Assembly: GCF_013374095.1 (NCBI RefSeq)
Contig: NZ_AP022672.1
Span: 3,179,501 to 3,243,500, forward strand
Reading direction: 5' to 3'
DNA length: 64,000 bases
Origin: Sphingomonas sp. HMP6
GTDB lineage: Bacteria; Pseudomonadota; Alphaproteobacteria; Sphingomonadales; Sphingomonadaceae
In this document: piece after piece, positions 45,979-55,575 of the stretch
How positions within the stretch are numbered: the first letter of the stretch is position 1
Layout: every line of letters begins with the position of its first letter
Notes under the pieces: model-generated
Database searches by the model: none
Told to the model about the DNA's origin: nothing
What the model saw: the letters and a program-made list of their open reading frames with translations, nothing else
Translations under genes and position numbers: made by a program

Positions 45979-48446
45979 GCGACCGCGCGCGCTGCGTCGC
46001 CCAGCACTTGATCGACGATCATCGCACCGACATCGTTCTGCCATTGCCACAGCCCATTAGCTTGGCCCGAGAAGCTCGCTTCGCCGCCAAGCTTGCCCCA
46101 CGGCACGAAGCCGGCGGCAAGACCGATGCCGTACAGGCCCGGGATTGCCGCGCCGCTTGCGTCCATGATGCGGCAATGCCGATCGACCATCGCCCCGCCA
46201 TTCTGCGCCGCGAGCGGAATCATGCGGCCATCGCTCTCATGAACCGGCAGCGCACGCGGGCGATACCCGAGTGCCGCGATAACGAGGTCGGCGTCGGCCA
46301 GATGCGTGCGCGCGACGGCATCTTCATCGCCGGTCACTTGATGCACGTTCAGCCGCGGATCGGGCACGCGGCCATCGACGCGCAGTTGGCGCAGCACGAG
46401 ATCGCGCGCCTCTAGCCGGAAGCCTGCCAAACGATAGACGAAGCCGCTGACCGGGCAGATGTCGTCGGGCCCGAAATCGGTGAAGCCCTCGGCCAGCGCC
46501 GCCTCCGGCGTGGGGTAGAAGGGCCGGAGCGGACGGCGATGCAGTAGCGTGATCGCGCCTGCCCCCAGCGGGATCGCCTGCGTCTTGAGCAGCAGCACGA
46601 TCGTCGCGATCGCGCTGGTCGATCCGCCGATCACGACGATCTTCGGGTTGCGCTTGGTCGAGAGCAGATCGACGATCCTTTGCGGTCCGCCGACGGCGAG
46701 GGCCTCGTCGGATTGCATCAGCCGGTCGCCCACTTCCTGCACCAGCGAGACGCCCCCGACGCGCTGTGCGGCGAGCCGGTCAATCGGCTGGTGGCCACCG
46801 GTGGCGATCAGCACGGCGCTGGAAAGCTGGTCAAACTCATGGCCGTCGGCGCGGCGGCGCATCCGGCTCGACCACAGACCGCCGTTGGTGCGCGTGGTGT
46901 GGAGCACTTCATGCCCGGTCAGCACCGTACCGCCATTTTGCGAGACGAGCGCGTGGAGCCGCTCCCCCGTCGCGCGGACGAACGGTCCTGCTTCGACCAA
47001 AGGTACACCGAGCGCGCCGACATAATGGCCGACAGCGCGGCCGGTGGGGTGATCGGCCAGCGCCGCCAGTTCGGCATGGGGATTGTCCTTCACCGCGCTC
47101 AGGAAGGTCTCGGCGGTGGAGTCGGAGGTAATGGCATAACGCCCGATCCGCCCCTCGCCGAGCGAATCATCGCGTTCGGCGATGACCAGGCCCGACGCGG
47201 CGAGTTCGGCCAGTCGCCCGCGCTTGCTCGCGGCGGTGAGCATTGCGGTGCCGGCCGGCCCCCCGCCCACGACCAACAGCGATGCGATCGGGTTGGCGCG
47301 CGGGCGGGCGGGGACGCGCGCTTCGGCGGCGAGGATGCGGTTGAAGGCGATGGCGATCACCGCGACGTCGGCAACGCTCATCGCATCGGTGATCGGCAGC
47401 GACAGCGACCGCCCGGCCACGGCATCGGCGACCGGCGTCGGCAGGATCGTCGCGGTGCGGCGGAACAGCGGTTGTTCGCCCAGATGCGGACTGAAATAGC
47501 GGCCTGACCCAATCCCGTCCGCCTCCAGCGCCGCGCCAATCGCATCGCGGCGGTGGGCGAGACTTTCGGGCAGCAGCACGGGCATGAACTGGCTCGCGCG
47601 ACGCTGGCCCTGTCCCGCCTGGAACGAAACGCCCTGGAGTTCAGCGCGGTAGGCCGCTTCGAGCGCGGCGCGGTGGTCGCACACCGCATCAATCTGGGTA
47701 AGCTTCGCGCGTGCCATCACCGCGATGACTTCGGGCAGTTTGGCGTTGATTCCGGGCAGCGTGGCGCTGCGTCCCGCCTCGAACCCGAAATTGGTCATCG
47801 CGCGCAGCCGGTCGATCAGCCGCGTGTCGCCCGAATGGATCAGCCCGCCCTCGGCAACCGCGAAGGTTTTGGTGGCGTGCATCGAATAGACGGTGGCGAA
47901 AGGCGCACCGGTGCCGAACCCGGCGCCCCCGTCATCGAGCGTGCCAAGCGAGGCGGCGGCGTCGATCACCACGCCGACGGCATGTTCGCGTTGCAGCCAG
48001 GCATAGCGGTCGAGATCGATCGCGGTGCCGAAGGTGGCGTAGGGCAGCATGACCGCGATCCGGTCGCCATAGTCGCGCAGCAAGCGTTCCTCGGCGGCCG
48101 CGCTCGCGGTCCAATCGGTGGGGTCGATGTCACAAATCAAAGGGGTGAGGCCCGCCCACAGCGCCGCTTGCGCGGTCGCCGCGAAGGTGAGTGCCGGCAT
48201 CAGCGCGAAGCGGCCCGTGACCTGCTCGCCCGCCGCCTCGCGGATTGCGATCATCAGGCCGAGCGTCGCGTTGCTGACCGAAAGACACGCGCCTTGCCCG
48301 CCGAACAGCTTCGCGGTTGCCTCCGCCTCGAACGCGCGGACCTCCGGGCCGTTGTTGCTGAAGATGCCCGAGTCCTCGACGCGGCGCAGCGCCTCGACCT
48401 GTTGGCTCAGGCGGGGAGGATTGGGGGCGATCAAGGGATAGCGCAT
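45975..48446 (-). CDS. fusion of DegT/StrS-type aminotransferase and FAD/NAD(P) oxidoreductase
   Basis: 823 residues in one frame. Residues 1-385 are a DegT/DnrJ/EryC1/StrS aminotransferase: IFSNNGPEVRAFE, SVSNATLGLMIAI, VVIDAAASLGT and the PLP lysine in YSMHATKTFAVAEGGLI. Residues about 396-820 are a flavoprotein: LLVVGGGPAGTAML (FAD), VLIATGGHQPIDRL, VVIGGSTSAIATIVLLL (NADPH-type) and AALGYRPRAL, resembling lysine/ornithine N-monooxygenase-like or FAD-binding SidA-like proteins. The halves are joined by a Pro/Arg linker. The aminotransferase would act on a nucleotide-sugar or similar keto substrate; the oxidase might N-oxidise the new amine. Coupled to the glycosyltransferase at 44911. Confidence 0.85.
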   Translation of the reverse strand: MRYPLIAPNPPRLSQQVEALRRVEDSGIFSNNGPEVRAFEAEATAKLFGGQGACLSVSNATLGLMIAIREAAGEQVTGRFALMPALTFAATAQAALWAGLTPLICDIDPTDWTASAAAEERLLRDYGDRIAVMLPYATFGTAIDLDRYAWLQREHAVGVVIDAAASLGTLDDGGAGFGTGAPFATVYSMHATKTFAVAEGGLIHSGDTRLIDRLRAMTNFGFEAGRSATLPGINAKLPEVIAVMARAKLTQIDAVCDHRAALEAAYRAELQGVSFQAGQGQRRASQFMPVLLPESLAHRRDAIGAALEADGIGSGRYFSPHLGEQPLFRRTATILPTPVADAVAGRSLSLPITDAMSVADVAVIAIAFNRILAAEARVPARPRANPIASLLVVGGGPAGTAMLTAASKRGRLAELAASGLVIAERDDSLGEGRIGRYAITSDSTAETFLSAVKDNPHAELAALADHPTGRAVGHYVGALGVPLVEAGPFVRATGERLHALVSQNGGTVLTGHEVLHTTRTNGGLWSSRMRRRADGHEFDQLSSAVLIATGGHQPIDRLAAQRVGGVSLVQEVGDRLMQSDEALAVGGPQRIVDLLSTKRNPKIVVIGGSTSAIATIVLLLKTQAIPLGAGAITLLHRRPLRPFYPTPEAALAEGFTDFGPDDICPVSGFVYRLAGFRLEARDLVLRQLRVDGRVPDPRLNVHQVTGDEDAVARTHLADADLVIAALGYRPRALPVHESDGRMIPLAAQNGGAMVDRHCRIMDASGAAIPGLYGIGLAAGFVPWGKLGGEASFSGQANGLWQWQNDVGAMIVDQVLGDAARAVA

Positions 48447-48601
48447 AACGTGGCAGAGCCTGATTGAGGATCAACCCGCGCGTTCTGCTCCGCTGGCCCC
48501 TAAAATCCGGTTACACATGCTATATCCGTTGCAATACACTACCTTTCGGTTGCGCCGATACCCCGGTGCAGGGTATCCGGGTACATACAGGGAGACGCGC
48601 G

Positions 48602-49081
48602 ATGGCGACCGAATTTACGCTCAACGGGGCTGCCGCCCGGTTCGACGGAGACCCCGACACGCCCTTGCTGTGGGTGCTCCGCGATCATTTGCAGCTGACC
48701 GGCACCAAATATGGCTGCGGCATCGCGCAATGCGGCGCGTGCACGGTGCATCTCGACGGCAAGAACCGCCGATCCTGTGTGACGCCAATCGCGAGCGTTG
48801 CCGGGCGCAGCGTCACAACGATCGAGGGCGCGACGGGCAAGACCGCCGAGGCGGTGAAGGCCGCCTGGGTCGCGATCGACGTGCCGCAATGCGGCTTCTG
48901 CCAATCGGGTCAGGTAATGTCGGCGATCGGATTGCTGGCGGCCAAGCCCAGCCCGACCGACGCCGATATCGACCACGGCATGGCGGGCAACATCTGCCGC
49001 TGCGCGACCTATGTGCGCATTCGCCAGGCGATCAAGGATGCCGCCCAAAACGTCAAAGCGTCGGTGGAGACAGCGGCATGA
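48602..49081 (+). CDS. iorA: isoquinoline 1-oxidoreductase-type [2Fe-2S] subunit
   Basis: 159 residues from ATG 48602 (GGGAG upstream). Plant-type cluster [17 protein letters not shown] plus Cys (RSC) and the second cluster [12 protein letters not shown]...GNICRCATY. This is the small electron-transfer subunit of the xanthine-oxidase family. ATGA overlap with the large subunit. The true substrate is not known; IorAB names the best-studied relative. Confidence 0.92.
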   Translation: MATEFTLNGAAARFDGDPDTPLLWVLRDHLQLTGTKYGCGIAQCGACTVHLDGKNRRSCVTPIASVAGRSVTTIEGATGKTAEAVKAAWVAIDVPQCGFCQSGQVMSAIGLLAAKPSPTDADIDHGMAGNICRCATYVRIRQAIKDAAQNVKASVETAA

Positions 49082-51231
49082 ACGCGCCCACCAAAATTCC
49101 CGTGGCCAGCCGTCGCGATTTCCTCGCTGGTTCGGGCTTCGTCATCGGGCTCGCTTTGCCGATGGGCAAGGCGGCGGCCAAGGCGGCTCCGGGCGGGGAG
49201 GTAACGCCGTTCGCCCCCAACGCCTTCGTGCGGATTGCGAGCGACAACACCGTCACCGTGATCGTCAAGCATGTCGAATTCGGCCAGGGTCCGGCGACCG
49301 GCCTGTCGACGATCGTCGCGGACGAACTCGATGCCGATTGGGACCAGATGCGCATCGCCTTCGCCCCCGCCAACGATCCGCTGTACAAGAACCTCGCGTT
49401 CGGCACGATGGGCACCGGCGGATCGACCGCGATGTCCAATAGCTGGATGCAGATGCGCAACGCCGGGGCTTCAGCACGCGCAATGCTGGTCGCCGCTGCC
49501 GCCAAGACCTGGGGCGTTCCCGCCGCCGAGGTTAAGGTGGCCAAGGGCGTCGTCAGCCACGGCGCAAAGAAGGCGAGCTTCGGCGAGCTCGCCGCGACGG
49601 CCGCGACGATGCCGGTGCCCGAAAAGCCGACGCTCAAGACGCCCGCGCAATGGACGCTGATCGGTCGGGATACGCCCAAGCTCGACAGTCTGGTCAAGAC
49701 CAACGGCACCGCGCAATTCACGATGGATGTGCAGCGGCCCGGCATGGTGGTCAGCGTGATCGAGCACGCGCCAGCGTTCGGCGGCACGGTCGCTAAGGTC
49801 GACGATGCCGCAGCGCTCGCCATCCCGGGCGTGGTCGCGGTCAAGACGATCCCGCAGGGCGTCGTCGTCTACGCCAAGGATACCTTCGCGGCGATGAAGG
49901 GCCGCGCGGCGCTGAAAGTCGATTGGGATCTGTCGAAGGCGGAAACGCGATCGACCGACACGATGGTCAAGCAATATGTCGCCGCGGCGGCGACGCCGGG
50001 AGTCGAGTGCGAGGCCGAGGGTAATGTCGCGACAGCACTTGCTGCCGCCGCCAAGCGGATCGAGGCGACCTATGTCTTCCCGTTCCTGGCGCATGCGCCG
50101 ATGGAGACGATGGACGCCGTAATCGAACCCAGAGCGGGCGGCGCGGATTTCTACGCCGGCAGTCAATTTCAGGTCGGCGATACGACGGCGGTGTCCAAGG
50201 TGCTCGGCGTTCCGTTCGAAGGCATGACGCTGCACGAACAATATGCCGGCGGCAGCTTCGGGCGGCGCGCGACGCCCGACATGGGCAATGCGGTCGAAGC
50301 GGCGATGGCGACCAAGGCCTTTGGCGGCACCACGCCGGTCAAGCATGTCTGGACGCGTGAAAATGATATTCGCGGCGGGCGCTATCGTCCGCTGATCGTC
50401 CATACGATCAAGGGCGGGGTCGATGCCAAGGGCAAGATCGTCGGGCTCGATGCGGTCGTCGCCGGGCAGTCGTTCATGCGCGGCACTGGCTTCTTCAACC
50501 CCAGTGCCAAGTTCGATGAAGCGATGGTCGAGGGGCTGACCGGCAGTGCCTACGCCTTCCCGGCGATCCGGGTCGGGGCGAACGAGTTGAAGAACGGCGT
50601 GCCTACCTTGTGGTGGCGCTCGGTCGGCAACACCCACACGGCGTACGTGATGGAGACGTTCCTCGATCGCCTGTTCGAGCTCGGCAAGCAGGATCCGATC
50701 ACAGGCCGCATCGCGATCATGAAAGACGATCGTGCCAAGGCGGTGCTCAAGCGGGTGGCCGAACTGGCGGGCGGGCTGTCGGCCAAGAGCGGTCGCGCGC
50801 GCGGCGTGGCGTTCCACAAAAGCTTCGGGTCGTACGTCGCGCAGATTGCCGAGGTCTCGGTCGGCGCCGACAAGCTGCCGCGCGTGCACAAGGTGTGGGC
50901 GGCGGTCGATTGTGGCGTGCCGATCAACCCCAACGTGATCCGCGCGCAGATCGAGGGTGGGGTCGGCTTTGGCCTTGGCCATGCGCTCTATGCCGAAATC
51001 ACGCTGGGCGAGGGTGGCGTTGTGCAACAGTCGAATTTTGACACCTACCGCTCGCTCCGCATGGGCGAGATGCCCGCGGTCGAGGTAGCGATCATCAACT
51101 CGACCGCGAACCCGACCGGGATCGGCGAGCCCGGCCTACCGCCGATCGCCCCCGCGGTCGCCAACGCCTGGCGCAAGCTGACCGGCAAAGTCGTCACGCG
51201 ACTGCCCTTCGCCCATTCGGAGAATGCATGA
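49078..51231 (+). CDS. iorB: molybdopterin-binding isoquinoline 1-oxidoreductase-type large subunit
   Basis: 717 residues with a Tat signal ([21 protein letters not shown]), so the folded Mo-enzyme is exported with its iron-sulfur partner. Molybdopterin-domain motifs: [61 protein letters not shown] and the catalytic Glu near [17 protein letters not shown]. Members hydroxylate N-heterocycles or oxidise aldehydes in the periplasm, passing electrons to c-type cytochrome. ATGA-type overlap with both neighbours. Confidence 0.92.
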   Translation: MNAPTKIPVASRRDFLAGSGFVIGLALPMGKAAAKAAPGGEVTPFAPNAFVRIASDNTVTVIVKHVEFGQGPATGLSTIVADELDADWDQMRIAFAPANDPLYKNLAFGTMGTGGSTAMSNSWMQMRNAGASARAMLVAAAAKTWGVPAAEVKVAKGVVSHGAKKASFGELAATAATMPVPEKPTLKTPAQWTLIGRDTPKLDSLVKTNGTAQFTMDVQRPGMVVSVIEHAPAFGGTVAKVDDAAALAIPGVVAVKTIPQGVVVYAKDTFAAMKGRAALKVDWDLSKAETRSTDTMVKQYVAAAATPGVECEAEGNVATALAAAAKRIEATYVFPFLAHAPMETMDAVIEPRAGGADFYAGSQFQVGDTTAVSKVLGVPFEGMTLHEQYAGGSFGRRATPDMGNAVEAAMATKAFGGTTPVKHVWTRENDIRGGRYRPLIVHTIKGGVDAKGKIVGLDAVVAGQSFMRGTGFFNPSAKFDEAMVEGLTGSAYAFPAIRVGANELKNGVPTLWWRSVGNTHTAYVMETFLDRLFELGKQDPITGRIAIMKDDRAKAVLKRVAELAGGLSAKSGRARGVAFHKSFGSYVAQIAEVSVGADKLPRVHKVWAAVDCGVPINPNVIRAQIEGGVGFGLGHALYAEITLGEGGVVQQSNFDTYRSLRMGEMPAVEVAIINSTANPTGIGEPGLPPIAPAVANAWRKLTGKVVTRLPFAHSENA

Positions 51232-51848
51232 TGCGCGGCAATACGCTCGCTTTGGTCGTGGCCGTGCTGGCCGTGCCGGTCGCCCTGATCGCGCGCCCCG
51301 CGACGCCTGCGCCGACGACGCTAAAGGACCCTGCTGCATTCGCGTCGATCGCCGATCCCGCCAAGCGCTCGGTTGCCTTGTTCGGCGAAATGGGCAAGGT
51401 GATCCAGTCGCCACGCTGCCTCAATTGCCATCCGCGCAGCGACCGGCCCAATCAGGGCGAGGCGATGACGCCGCACAATCCACCGGTGATCCGGGGTGTC
51501 GACGGGCATGGCGCGGCGGGCCTCGAATGCGCGACCTGCCACGGCGATGCCAATGTGAAATTCGCCAATGGCAGCGGCAGCATGCCGGGCGCGCCGCATT
51601 GGGCGCTCGCGCCTGCGTCGATGGCGTGGGAGGGCAAATCGCTCGGGGCAATCTGCGTGCAGATCAAGGACCGTGCGCGCAACGGCGGAAAGTCGCTGAC
51701 CGATTTGATCGAGCATAATGGCAACGACGAACTGGTCGGCTGGGGCTGGCATCCCGGCCTGGGCCGCATCCCGGCACCCGGCACGCAAGCGCAGTTCGGC
51801 GCGCTGACCAAGGCGTGGGTCGATAGCGGGGCGAAGTGCCCGGCGTGA
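51228..51848 (+). CDS. diheme cytochrome c partner of the molybdoenzyme
   Basis: 206 residues with N-terminal signal or anchor ([17 protein letters not shown]). Two heme sites, CLNCH and CATCH, with candidate axial Met/His residues following ([15 protein letters not shown]). Its gene overlaps iorB by 4 bp and the enoyl-CoA hydratase gene by 4 bp. It should take electrons from the exported IorAB-type enzyme and deliver them to the respiratory chain. Confidence 0.88.
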   Translation: MMRGNTLALVVAVLAVPVALIARPATPAPTTLKDPAAFASIADPAKRSVALFGEMGKVIQSPRCLNCHPRSDRPNQGEAMTPHNPPVIRGVDGHGAAGLECATCHGDANVKFANGSGSMPGAPHWALAPASMAWEGKSLGAICVQIKDRARNGGKSLTDLIEHNGNDELVGWGWHPGLGRIPAPGTQAQFGALTKAWVDSGAKCPA

Positions 51849-52753
51849 CGCCGGCCTTCACCACGATTCGGCTGGAGGTCGCGGAGGGCATCGCCACGAT
51901 CACGCTGGATCGGCCCGATAAGCTCAACGCCTTCAACCCGGCGATGCTGGCCGATCTGATCGCGGCGTTCGATGCGACCGACGCCGATGATTCGGTTCGC
52001 GCGGTGATCGTGACCGGCGCGGGCCGGGGCTTTTGTGCGGGGGCCGATCTCTCGGGCGGGGCGGCGACCTTCGACTATGATGCGAGCGGCGGGTGGAACG
52101 GTGCCGACTCGCCGGTGCGCGCCGATGGCAGCGTGGATTACGCCCACCCCGCGGTGCGCGACGGCGGCGGGCTGCTGAGCTTGCGCATCTTCGCCTCGAA
52201 GAAACCGGTGATCGGCGCGATCAACGGGCCTGCGGTCGGGGTGGGCGCGACGATGACGCTGCCGATGGATTTCCGCCTGGCGAGCGAGGCGGCGCGCTTC
52301 GGCTTCGTGTTCGGCAGGCGCGGGATCGTGCCCGAGGCGTGTTCGAGCTGGTTCCTGCCGCGGCTCGTGGGGATCGGGCAAGCACTCGAATGGTGTTATT
52401 CGGGCGCGGTGTTCGATGTCGCCGAGGCGTTGCGTGGCGGGCTGGTCCGGAGTGTCCACGCGCCCGACGATCTGCTCCCGGCGGCGCGCTCGCTGGCGCT
52501 ACGGCTGACCGCCGACGGCGCACCGGTGTCGATCGCGCTGATGCGCAAGATGCTCTACGCTGGCCTCGGCGCGACGCATCCGATGGACGCGCACAAAATC
52601 GAGAGCCGTGCGATCTGGGCACGTGGGGCGAGTGCGGATGCCAAGGAGGGCGTCAGCGCCTTCCTGGAGAAACGCGCGGCCGTGTTCCCCGATGCGGTAT
52701 CCGATGCGTGGGACACCTTCGCACCGTGGTTCGACGAGCCGCGTTACGGCTGA
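51845..52753 (+). CDS. enoyl-CoA hydratase/isomerase family protein
   Basis: 302 residues from GTG 51845 in a GTGA overlap; GTG 51836 is an alternative. Crotonase fold with IATITLDRPDKLNAFNPAML, oxyanion GAGRGFCAGADLS and INGPAVGVGATMTLPMDFRLAS; the catalytic Glu region is RRGIVPEACSSWFLPRLVG. It hydrates or isomerises acyl-CoA thioesters. Cotranslation with the molybdoenzyme genes hints at a shared catabolic route. The 3' end overlaps the convergent SDR gene by 10 bp. Confidence 0.92.
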   Translation: MTPAFTTIRLEVAEGIATITLDRPDKLNAFNPAMLADLIAAFDATDADDSVRAVIVTGAGRGFCAGADLSGGAATFDYDASGGWNGADSPVRADGSVDYAHPAVRDGGGLLSLRIFASKKPVIGAINGPAVGVGATMTLPMDFRLASEAARFGFVFGRRGIVPEACSSWFLPRLVGIGQALEWCYSGAVFDVAEALRGGLVRSVHAPDDLLPAARSLALRLTADGAPVSIALMRKMLYAGLGATHPMDAHKIESRAIWARGASADAKEGVSAFLEKRAAVFPDAVSDAWDTFAPWFDEPRYG

Positions 52754-53496
52754 GCGGGGCGCGCCACCGCGAAGCCGGCGAACGACTGGTTGACCGGCAT
52801 CAATTCCAGCGTGTTGATGTTGAGGTGCGCCGGCAATTCGGCGACCCACAGCAGCGTCGCCGCAATGTCGTCGCCGGTCATCGGCTCGACCCCGCCATAG
52901 AGTTTGTCCGACGCCGCCTGATCGCCGCCGGTGCGCACCACGGTGAATTCGGTCTCGACCATCCCCGGCTCGATCGAGGTGACGCGCACGCCGGTGCCGT
53001 GGAGATCGGCGCGTAAGCCGAGCGAGAATTGCCGGACGAACGCCTTGGTCCCGGCATACACATTGCCGCCCGCATAGGGATAGGTCGCCGCGACAGAGGA
53101 CAGGTTGATGATCGCGCCCTTGGCCGCGATCAGGCGCGGCAGCAGCGTGCGCGTCACCGCGACCAGCGCCGAGACGTTGGTGTCAATCATCGTCTGCCAA
53201 TCGTCGAGGCTGCTCTGTTGCGCGGGCGCGGTGCCGAGCGCCAGACCGGCGTTGTTGATCAACAGATCGATCCGGGCGAACGCCTCCGGCAAGCCAGCGA
53301 TCGCCGCGTCCATCGCGGCGCGGTCGCGGACGTCGACGTTGAGGGTATGGAGCGAATCACCCAGTGATTCGTGCAAAGCGTTCAGTCGTTCCGCCCGCCG
53401 GCCAGTGGTTACCACGCGCCAGCCCGCGCGCACGAAGGCGCGCACCGCAGCCTCGCCGATCCCCGACGTGCCGCCTGTGATGAAGGCCGTACGCAT
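52744..53496 (-). CDS. short-chain dehydrogenase/reductase
   Basis: 250 residues from ATG 53496 (GGAG eight bases upstream). Classical SDR: TGGTSGIGEAAV cofactor loop, DVRD, NNAGLALG, catalytic Ser in NLSSVAATYPYAG and YAGTK (YxxxK). Resembles YdfG-type 3-hydroxy-acid/serine dehydrogenases. It uses NADP(H), judged from the basic TTGRRAERL after strand 2. Promoter must lie between it and the tRNA, 30 bp apart on the same strand. Confidence 0.92.
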   Translation of the reverse strand: MRTAFITGGTSGIGEAAVRAFVRAGWRVVTTGRRAERLNALHESLGDSLHTLNVDVRDRAAMDAAIAGLPEAFARIDLLINNAGLALGTAPAQQSSLDDWQTMIDTNVSALVAVTRTLLPRLIAAKGAIINLSSVAATYPYAGGNVYAGTKAFVRQFSLGLRADLHGTGVRVTSIEPGMVETEFTVVRTGGDQAASDKLYGGVEPMTGDDIAATLLWVAELPAHLNINTLELMPVNQSFAGFAVARPAQP

Positions 53497-53528
53497 CACC
53501 ATAACTCCGCCGCTGTCGCATGAGGAAA

Positions 53529-53604
53529 TGGTGCCCGAGGGCGGATTCGAACCACCGACACTGCGATTTTCAGTCGCATGCTCTACCAACTGAGCTACTC
53601 GGGC
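53529..53604 (-). tRNA. tRNA-Phe (GAA)
   Basis: A 76-nt cloverleaf on the minus strand with acceptor GCCCGAG/CTCGGGC, D-arm GCTC..GAGC, anticodon stem GCGAC/..., loop CTGAAAA giving anticodon GAA, T-loop TTCGAAT and encoded CCA. It lies between the SDR gene and yacG. Confidence 0.97.
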
Positions 53605-53634
53605 ACACCCGGATAACTCCGGGGGAGCGGCCTC

Positions 53635-53823
53635 TTAGTCACGCTCTGGCGTGGTGTCCAGCCCATCTTCTTCTTCGCCGGGCGGAGTCGAAACCGGGAT
53701 CGCATAGCCCTCCCCCAGCCACTGCAGCAGGTCGCGGTCGCGGCAGCCCTGCGAGCAGAATGGGGCATGCGCTGCCGAGGGCGGCTTGCCGCAGAGTGGG
53801 CAGGGTTTGGAACGCGCCATCAT
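53635..53823 (-). CDS. yacG: DNA gyrase inhibitor YacG (zinc-ribbon)
   Basis: 62 residues. CPLCGK and FCSQGCRDRDL provide the Cys4 zinc site, followed by WLGEGYAIP and an acidic tail (GEEEDGLD). YacG binds GyrB and inhibits gyrase. Start codon overlaps the stop of the RNase gene (ATGATG with TGA). Last gene of infA-maf-RNase-yacG. Confidence 0.93.
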   Translation of the reverse strand: MMARSKPCPLCGKPPSAAHAPFCSQGCRDRDLLQWLGEGYAIPVSTPPGEEEDGLDTTPERD

Positions 53824-54809
53824 CGCACCTCGAACACGGGAGCCACGCCGGTACGCCGCGCAAGCTCGGCGATCCAGTGCGGATTGGCGTGGAGCGCCTT
53901 GGCCACGCGGGCGCCGACGGTGTGGGTGGCGGGGATGGGCGGCGGCGTGCGCTCGATTCGACGGAGCAGCGCGCGGGCCTCGGCGGCGGCGGGATCGGCG
54001 CGGAGCAGTTCGGGGAGCGAAACGCGGGTGCGGCGGCGGACGATCTGGACGAAGCCGAAGCCGTTCATCGCGGTGCGTTCGAACGGTTGCGCCCCACCTT
54101 CGAACAGCCCGGCGTCGATCGCAGCGTCGACCGCGGCGCGCGCGGCCTTGCCCTGCAGCGTCGGGAAATCGACGCCGATCGACCCGCCGATATCGAGCCG
54201 CACGATCGCAGCGGCGACGGCATGCGCGGCGGCGAGCGCGAGCGGTTCGAGCGGGGGATGGCCGTCGACGTCGAACAGCGTCATCGCCGGGGTCGGGGAC
54301 ATGCGCAGCGCGCCGCCGGCCAGGACATTGGGGGGGCCAGCGAAGGTAATGTCGCCGGTGAGGGCTTCTTCCAGCACTTCGGACCAGCCTGCGGATTCGA
54401 ACGCATCGGGCTGGTGCGGCAGGCAGGGACGGACGGGGGTGCCGGTTGCGGTGATGCGCTCGAGTAGCGTGGGGCCATCGCGCGGCGGGGTGCCTGCCTC
54501 GGCGGGGGCGGCGCGGGGGAGCTTCTGGCGGCCGGGTTCGGGGATGGCTTCGCGGATGAGTTCGACCGTCAGCGCCGCCCCTTGGGTGATGCCGGGGGGG
54601 AGGGGCGAGAGCATCGCCTCCCCGCCCTCATAGGCAACGCGGCCTTCGCGGCCCTTCACGGTGATCTCGACCAGGCGGGCGGGGAGGATCGCGCCGATGC
54701 GGGGGGCGACGGGGCTGTCGAGTTCGATCCGGGCCTCAAGGATCGTGCGGTCCTCGACCAGTGCGGCGCGAGCTTCGCCGATGCCGGCTTCGTAGAGCCA
54801 CTCAGCCAA
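53820..54809 (-). CDS. ribonuclease E/G family protein (short form)
   Basis: 329 residues from TTG 54809, overlapping maf by 8 bp (AGGTG six bases upstream). An S1-like N-terminal part (EWLYEAGIGEARAALVEDRTILEARIE, ARLVEITVKGREGRVAYEGGEAML) precedes an RNase E/G-like core with VRLDIGGSIGVDFPTLQGKAAR and MNGFGFVQIVRRRTR. Only a shortened catalytic core is present, compared with about 450-1000 residues in RNase G/E, and the linker is Pro-rich. Catalytic Asp in LDIGG..GVDF is retained. Possibly processes rRNA or tRNA; activity unproven. Confidence 0.85.
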   Translation of the reverse strand: MAEWLYEAGIGEARAALVEDRTILEARIELDSPVAPRIGAILPARLVEITVKGREGRVAYEGGEAMLSPLPPGITQGAALTVELIREAIPEPGRQKLPRAAPAEAGTPPRDGPTLLERITATGTPVRPCLPHQPDAFESAGWSEVLEEALTGDITFAGPPNVLAGGALRMSPTPAMTLFDVDGHPPLEPLALAAAHAVAAAIVRLDIGGSIGVDFPTLQGKAARAAVDAAIDAGLFEGGAQPFERTAMNGFGFVQIVRRRTRVSLPELLRADPAAAEARALLRRIERTPPPIPATHTVGARVAKALHANPHWIAELARRTGVAPVFEVR

Positions 54810-55371
54810 GCTGGACACCTGACGCCAGCAACAGCGCACGGGTTTCGAACAGCGGCAGGCCGATCACGCCCGAATGCGACCCCGAGAGGAAGCGCACGAA
54901 CGCCTCGGCGCGGCCCTGGATCGCGTAGCCGCCGGCCTTGCCCAGGCCCTCGCCGCACGCGACATAGCCGTCGATCTCGGCGGCCGAGAGTGGCTTGAAC
55001 GCAAGGATCGTGTCGGACAGGCGGGTGCGGACGGTGCCGTCGGCGGCGATGACGCACACCGCGCTCAGGCAATGGTGGCGGCGGCCCGAGAGCAGACCGA
55101 GCATGTGGCGGACGGTGGCGTCGTCCTCCGCCTTGCCCAGGATGCGGCGGCCGAGCGCGATCGTCGTGTCACCGGCCAGTACGACCTCCCCAGCGGCGCG
55201 GGGGACGGCGTGCGCCTTGGCGAGCGCGACGCGCTGGACATAGACGCGCGGGGACTCGGCCTTGAGCGGGCTCTCGTCGACATCGGGCGCGGCGATGCGC
55301 GTCGGCGTGACACCGAGGCGCGCGAGGAGCTCGGCGCGGCGGGGGGAGGTGGAGGCGAGGATGAGGGTCAA
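54802..55371 (-). CDS. maf: Maf-like nucleotide pyrophosphatase
   Basis: 189 residues from TTG 55371 with GGAG six bases upstream. Signature ILASTSPRRAELLARLG, PDVDESPLKAE and VLAGDTTIALGRRILGKAED. Maf proteins hydrolyse non-canonical NTPs (house-cleaning dTTP/UTP-type). The end of the palindromic repeat at 55379-55469 abuts its ribosome-binding site. Confidence 0.95.
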   Translation of the reverse strand: MTLILASTSPRRAELLARLGVTPTRIAAPDVDESPLKAESPRVYVQRVALAKAHAVPRAAGEVVLAGDTTIALGRRILGKAEDDATVRHMLGLLSGRRHHCLSAVCVIAADGTVRTRLSDTILAFKPLSAAEIDGYVACGEGLGKAGGYAIQGRAEAFVRFLSGSHSGVIGLPLFETRALLLASGVQLG

Positions 55372-55378
55372 AGCAACT

Positions 55379-55469
55379 CCGTTCGCCCTGAGCCTGTCGA
55401 AGGGCGGCTCTCAACAGGCGAAGGCGCGGCGTGTGGCGCGCAGGGCTTCGACAGGCTCAGCCCGAACGG
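55379..55469. repeat. palindromic dispersed repeat, copy 4
   Basis: A 91-bp inverted repeat (CCGTTCGCCCTGAGCCTGTC ... GACAGGCTCAGCCCGAACGG) inserted between infA and maf. Its last bases form part of the maf GGAG ribosome-binding site, so folding of the RNA could influence maf translation. Confidence 0.88.
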
Positions 55470-55515
55470 GAAGAGGGGAGCGCTCACCGGTTCAATCCCG
55501 GGGCGCGCCACTTAT

Positions 55516-55575
55516 TTGAACCGGCCCATCACTTGAACCGGCCCATCACTTGAACCGGCCCATCACTTGAACCGG
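55516..55575. repeat. 17-bp tandem repeat across the infA stop codon
   Basis: TTGAACCGGCCCATCAC occurs three times in exact succession (55516-55532, 55533-55549, 55550-55566) plus a 9-bp partial copy. The infA stop lies in the third unit, so the array extends the 3' untranslated part without changing the protein. Confidence 0.92.

Noticed and set aside
55488..55513. tRNA T-arm-like piece next to repeat copy 4, possible attachment site
   Set aside because: GGTTCAATCCC can form a T-loop with four pairs, but no anticodon arm, D-arm or encoded CCA is found, and no integrase or second copy is near.
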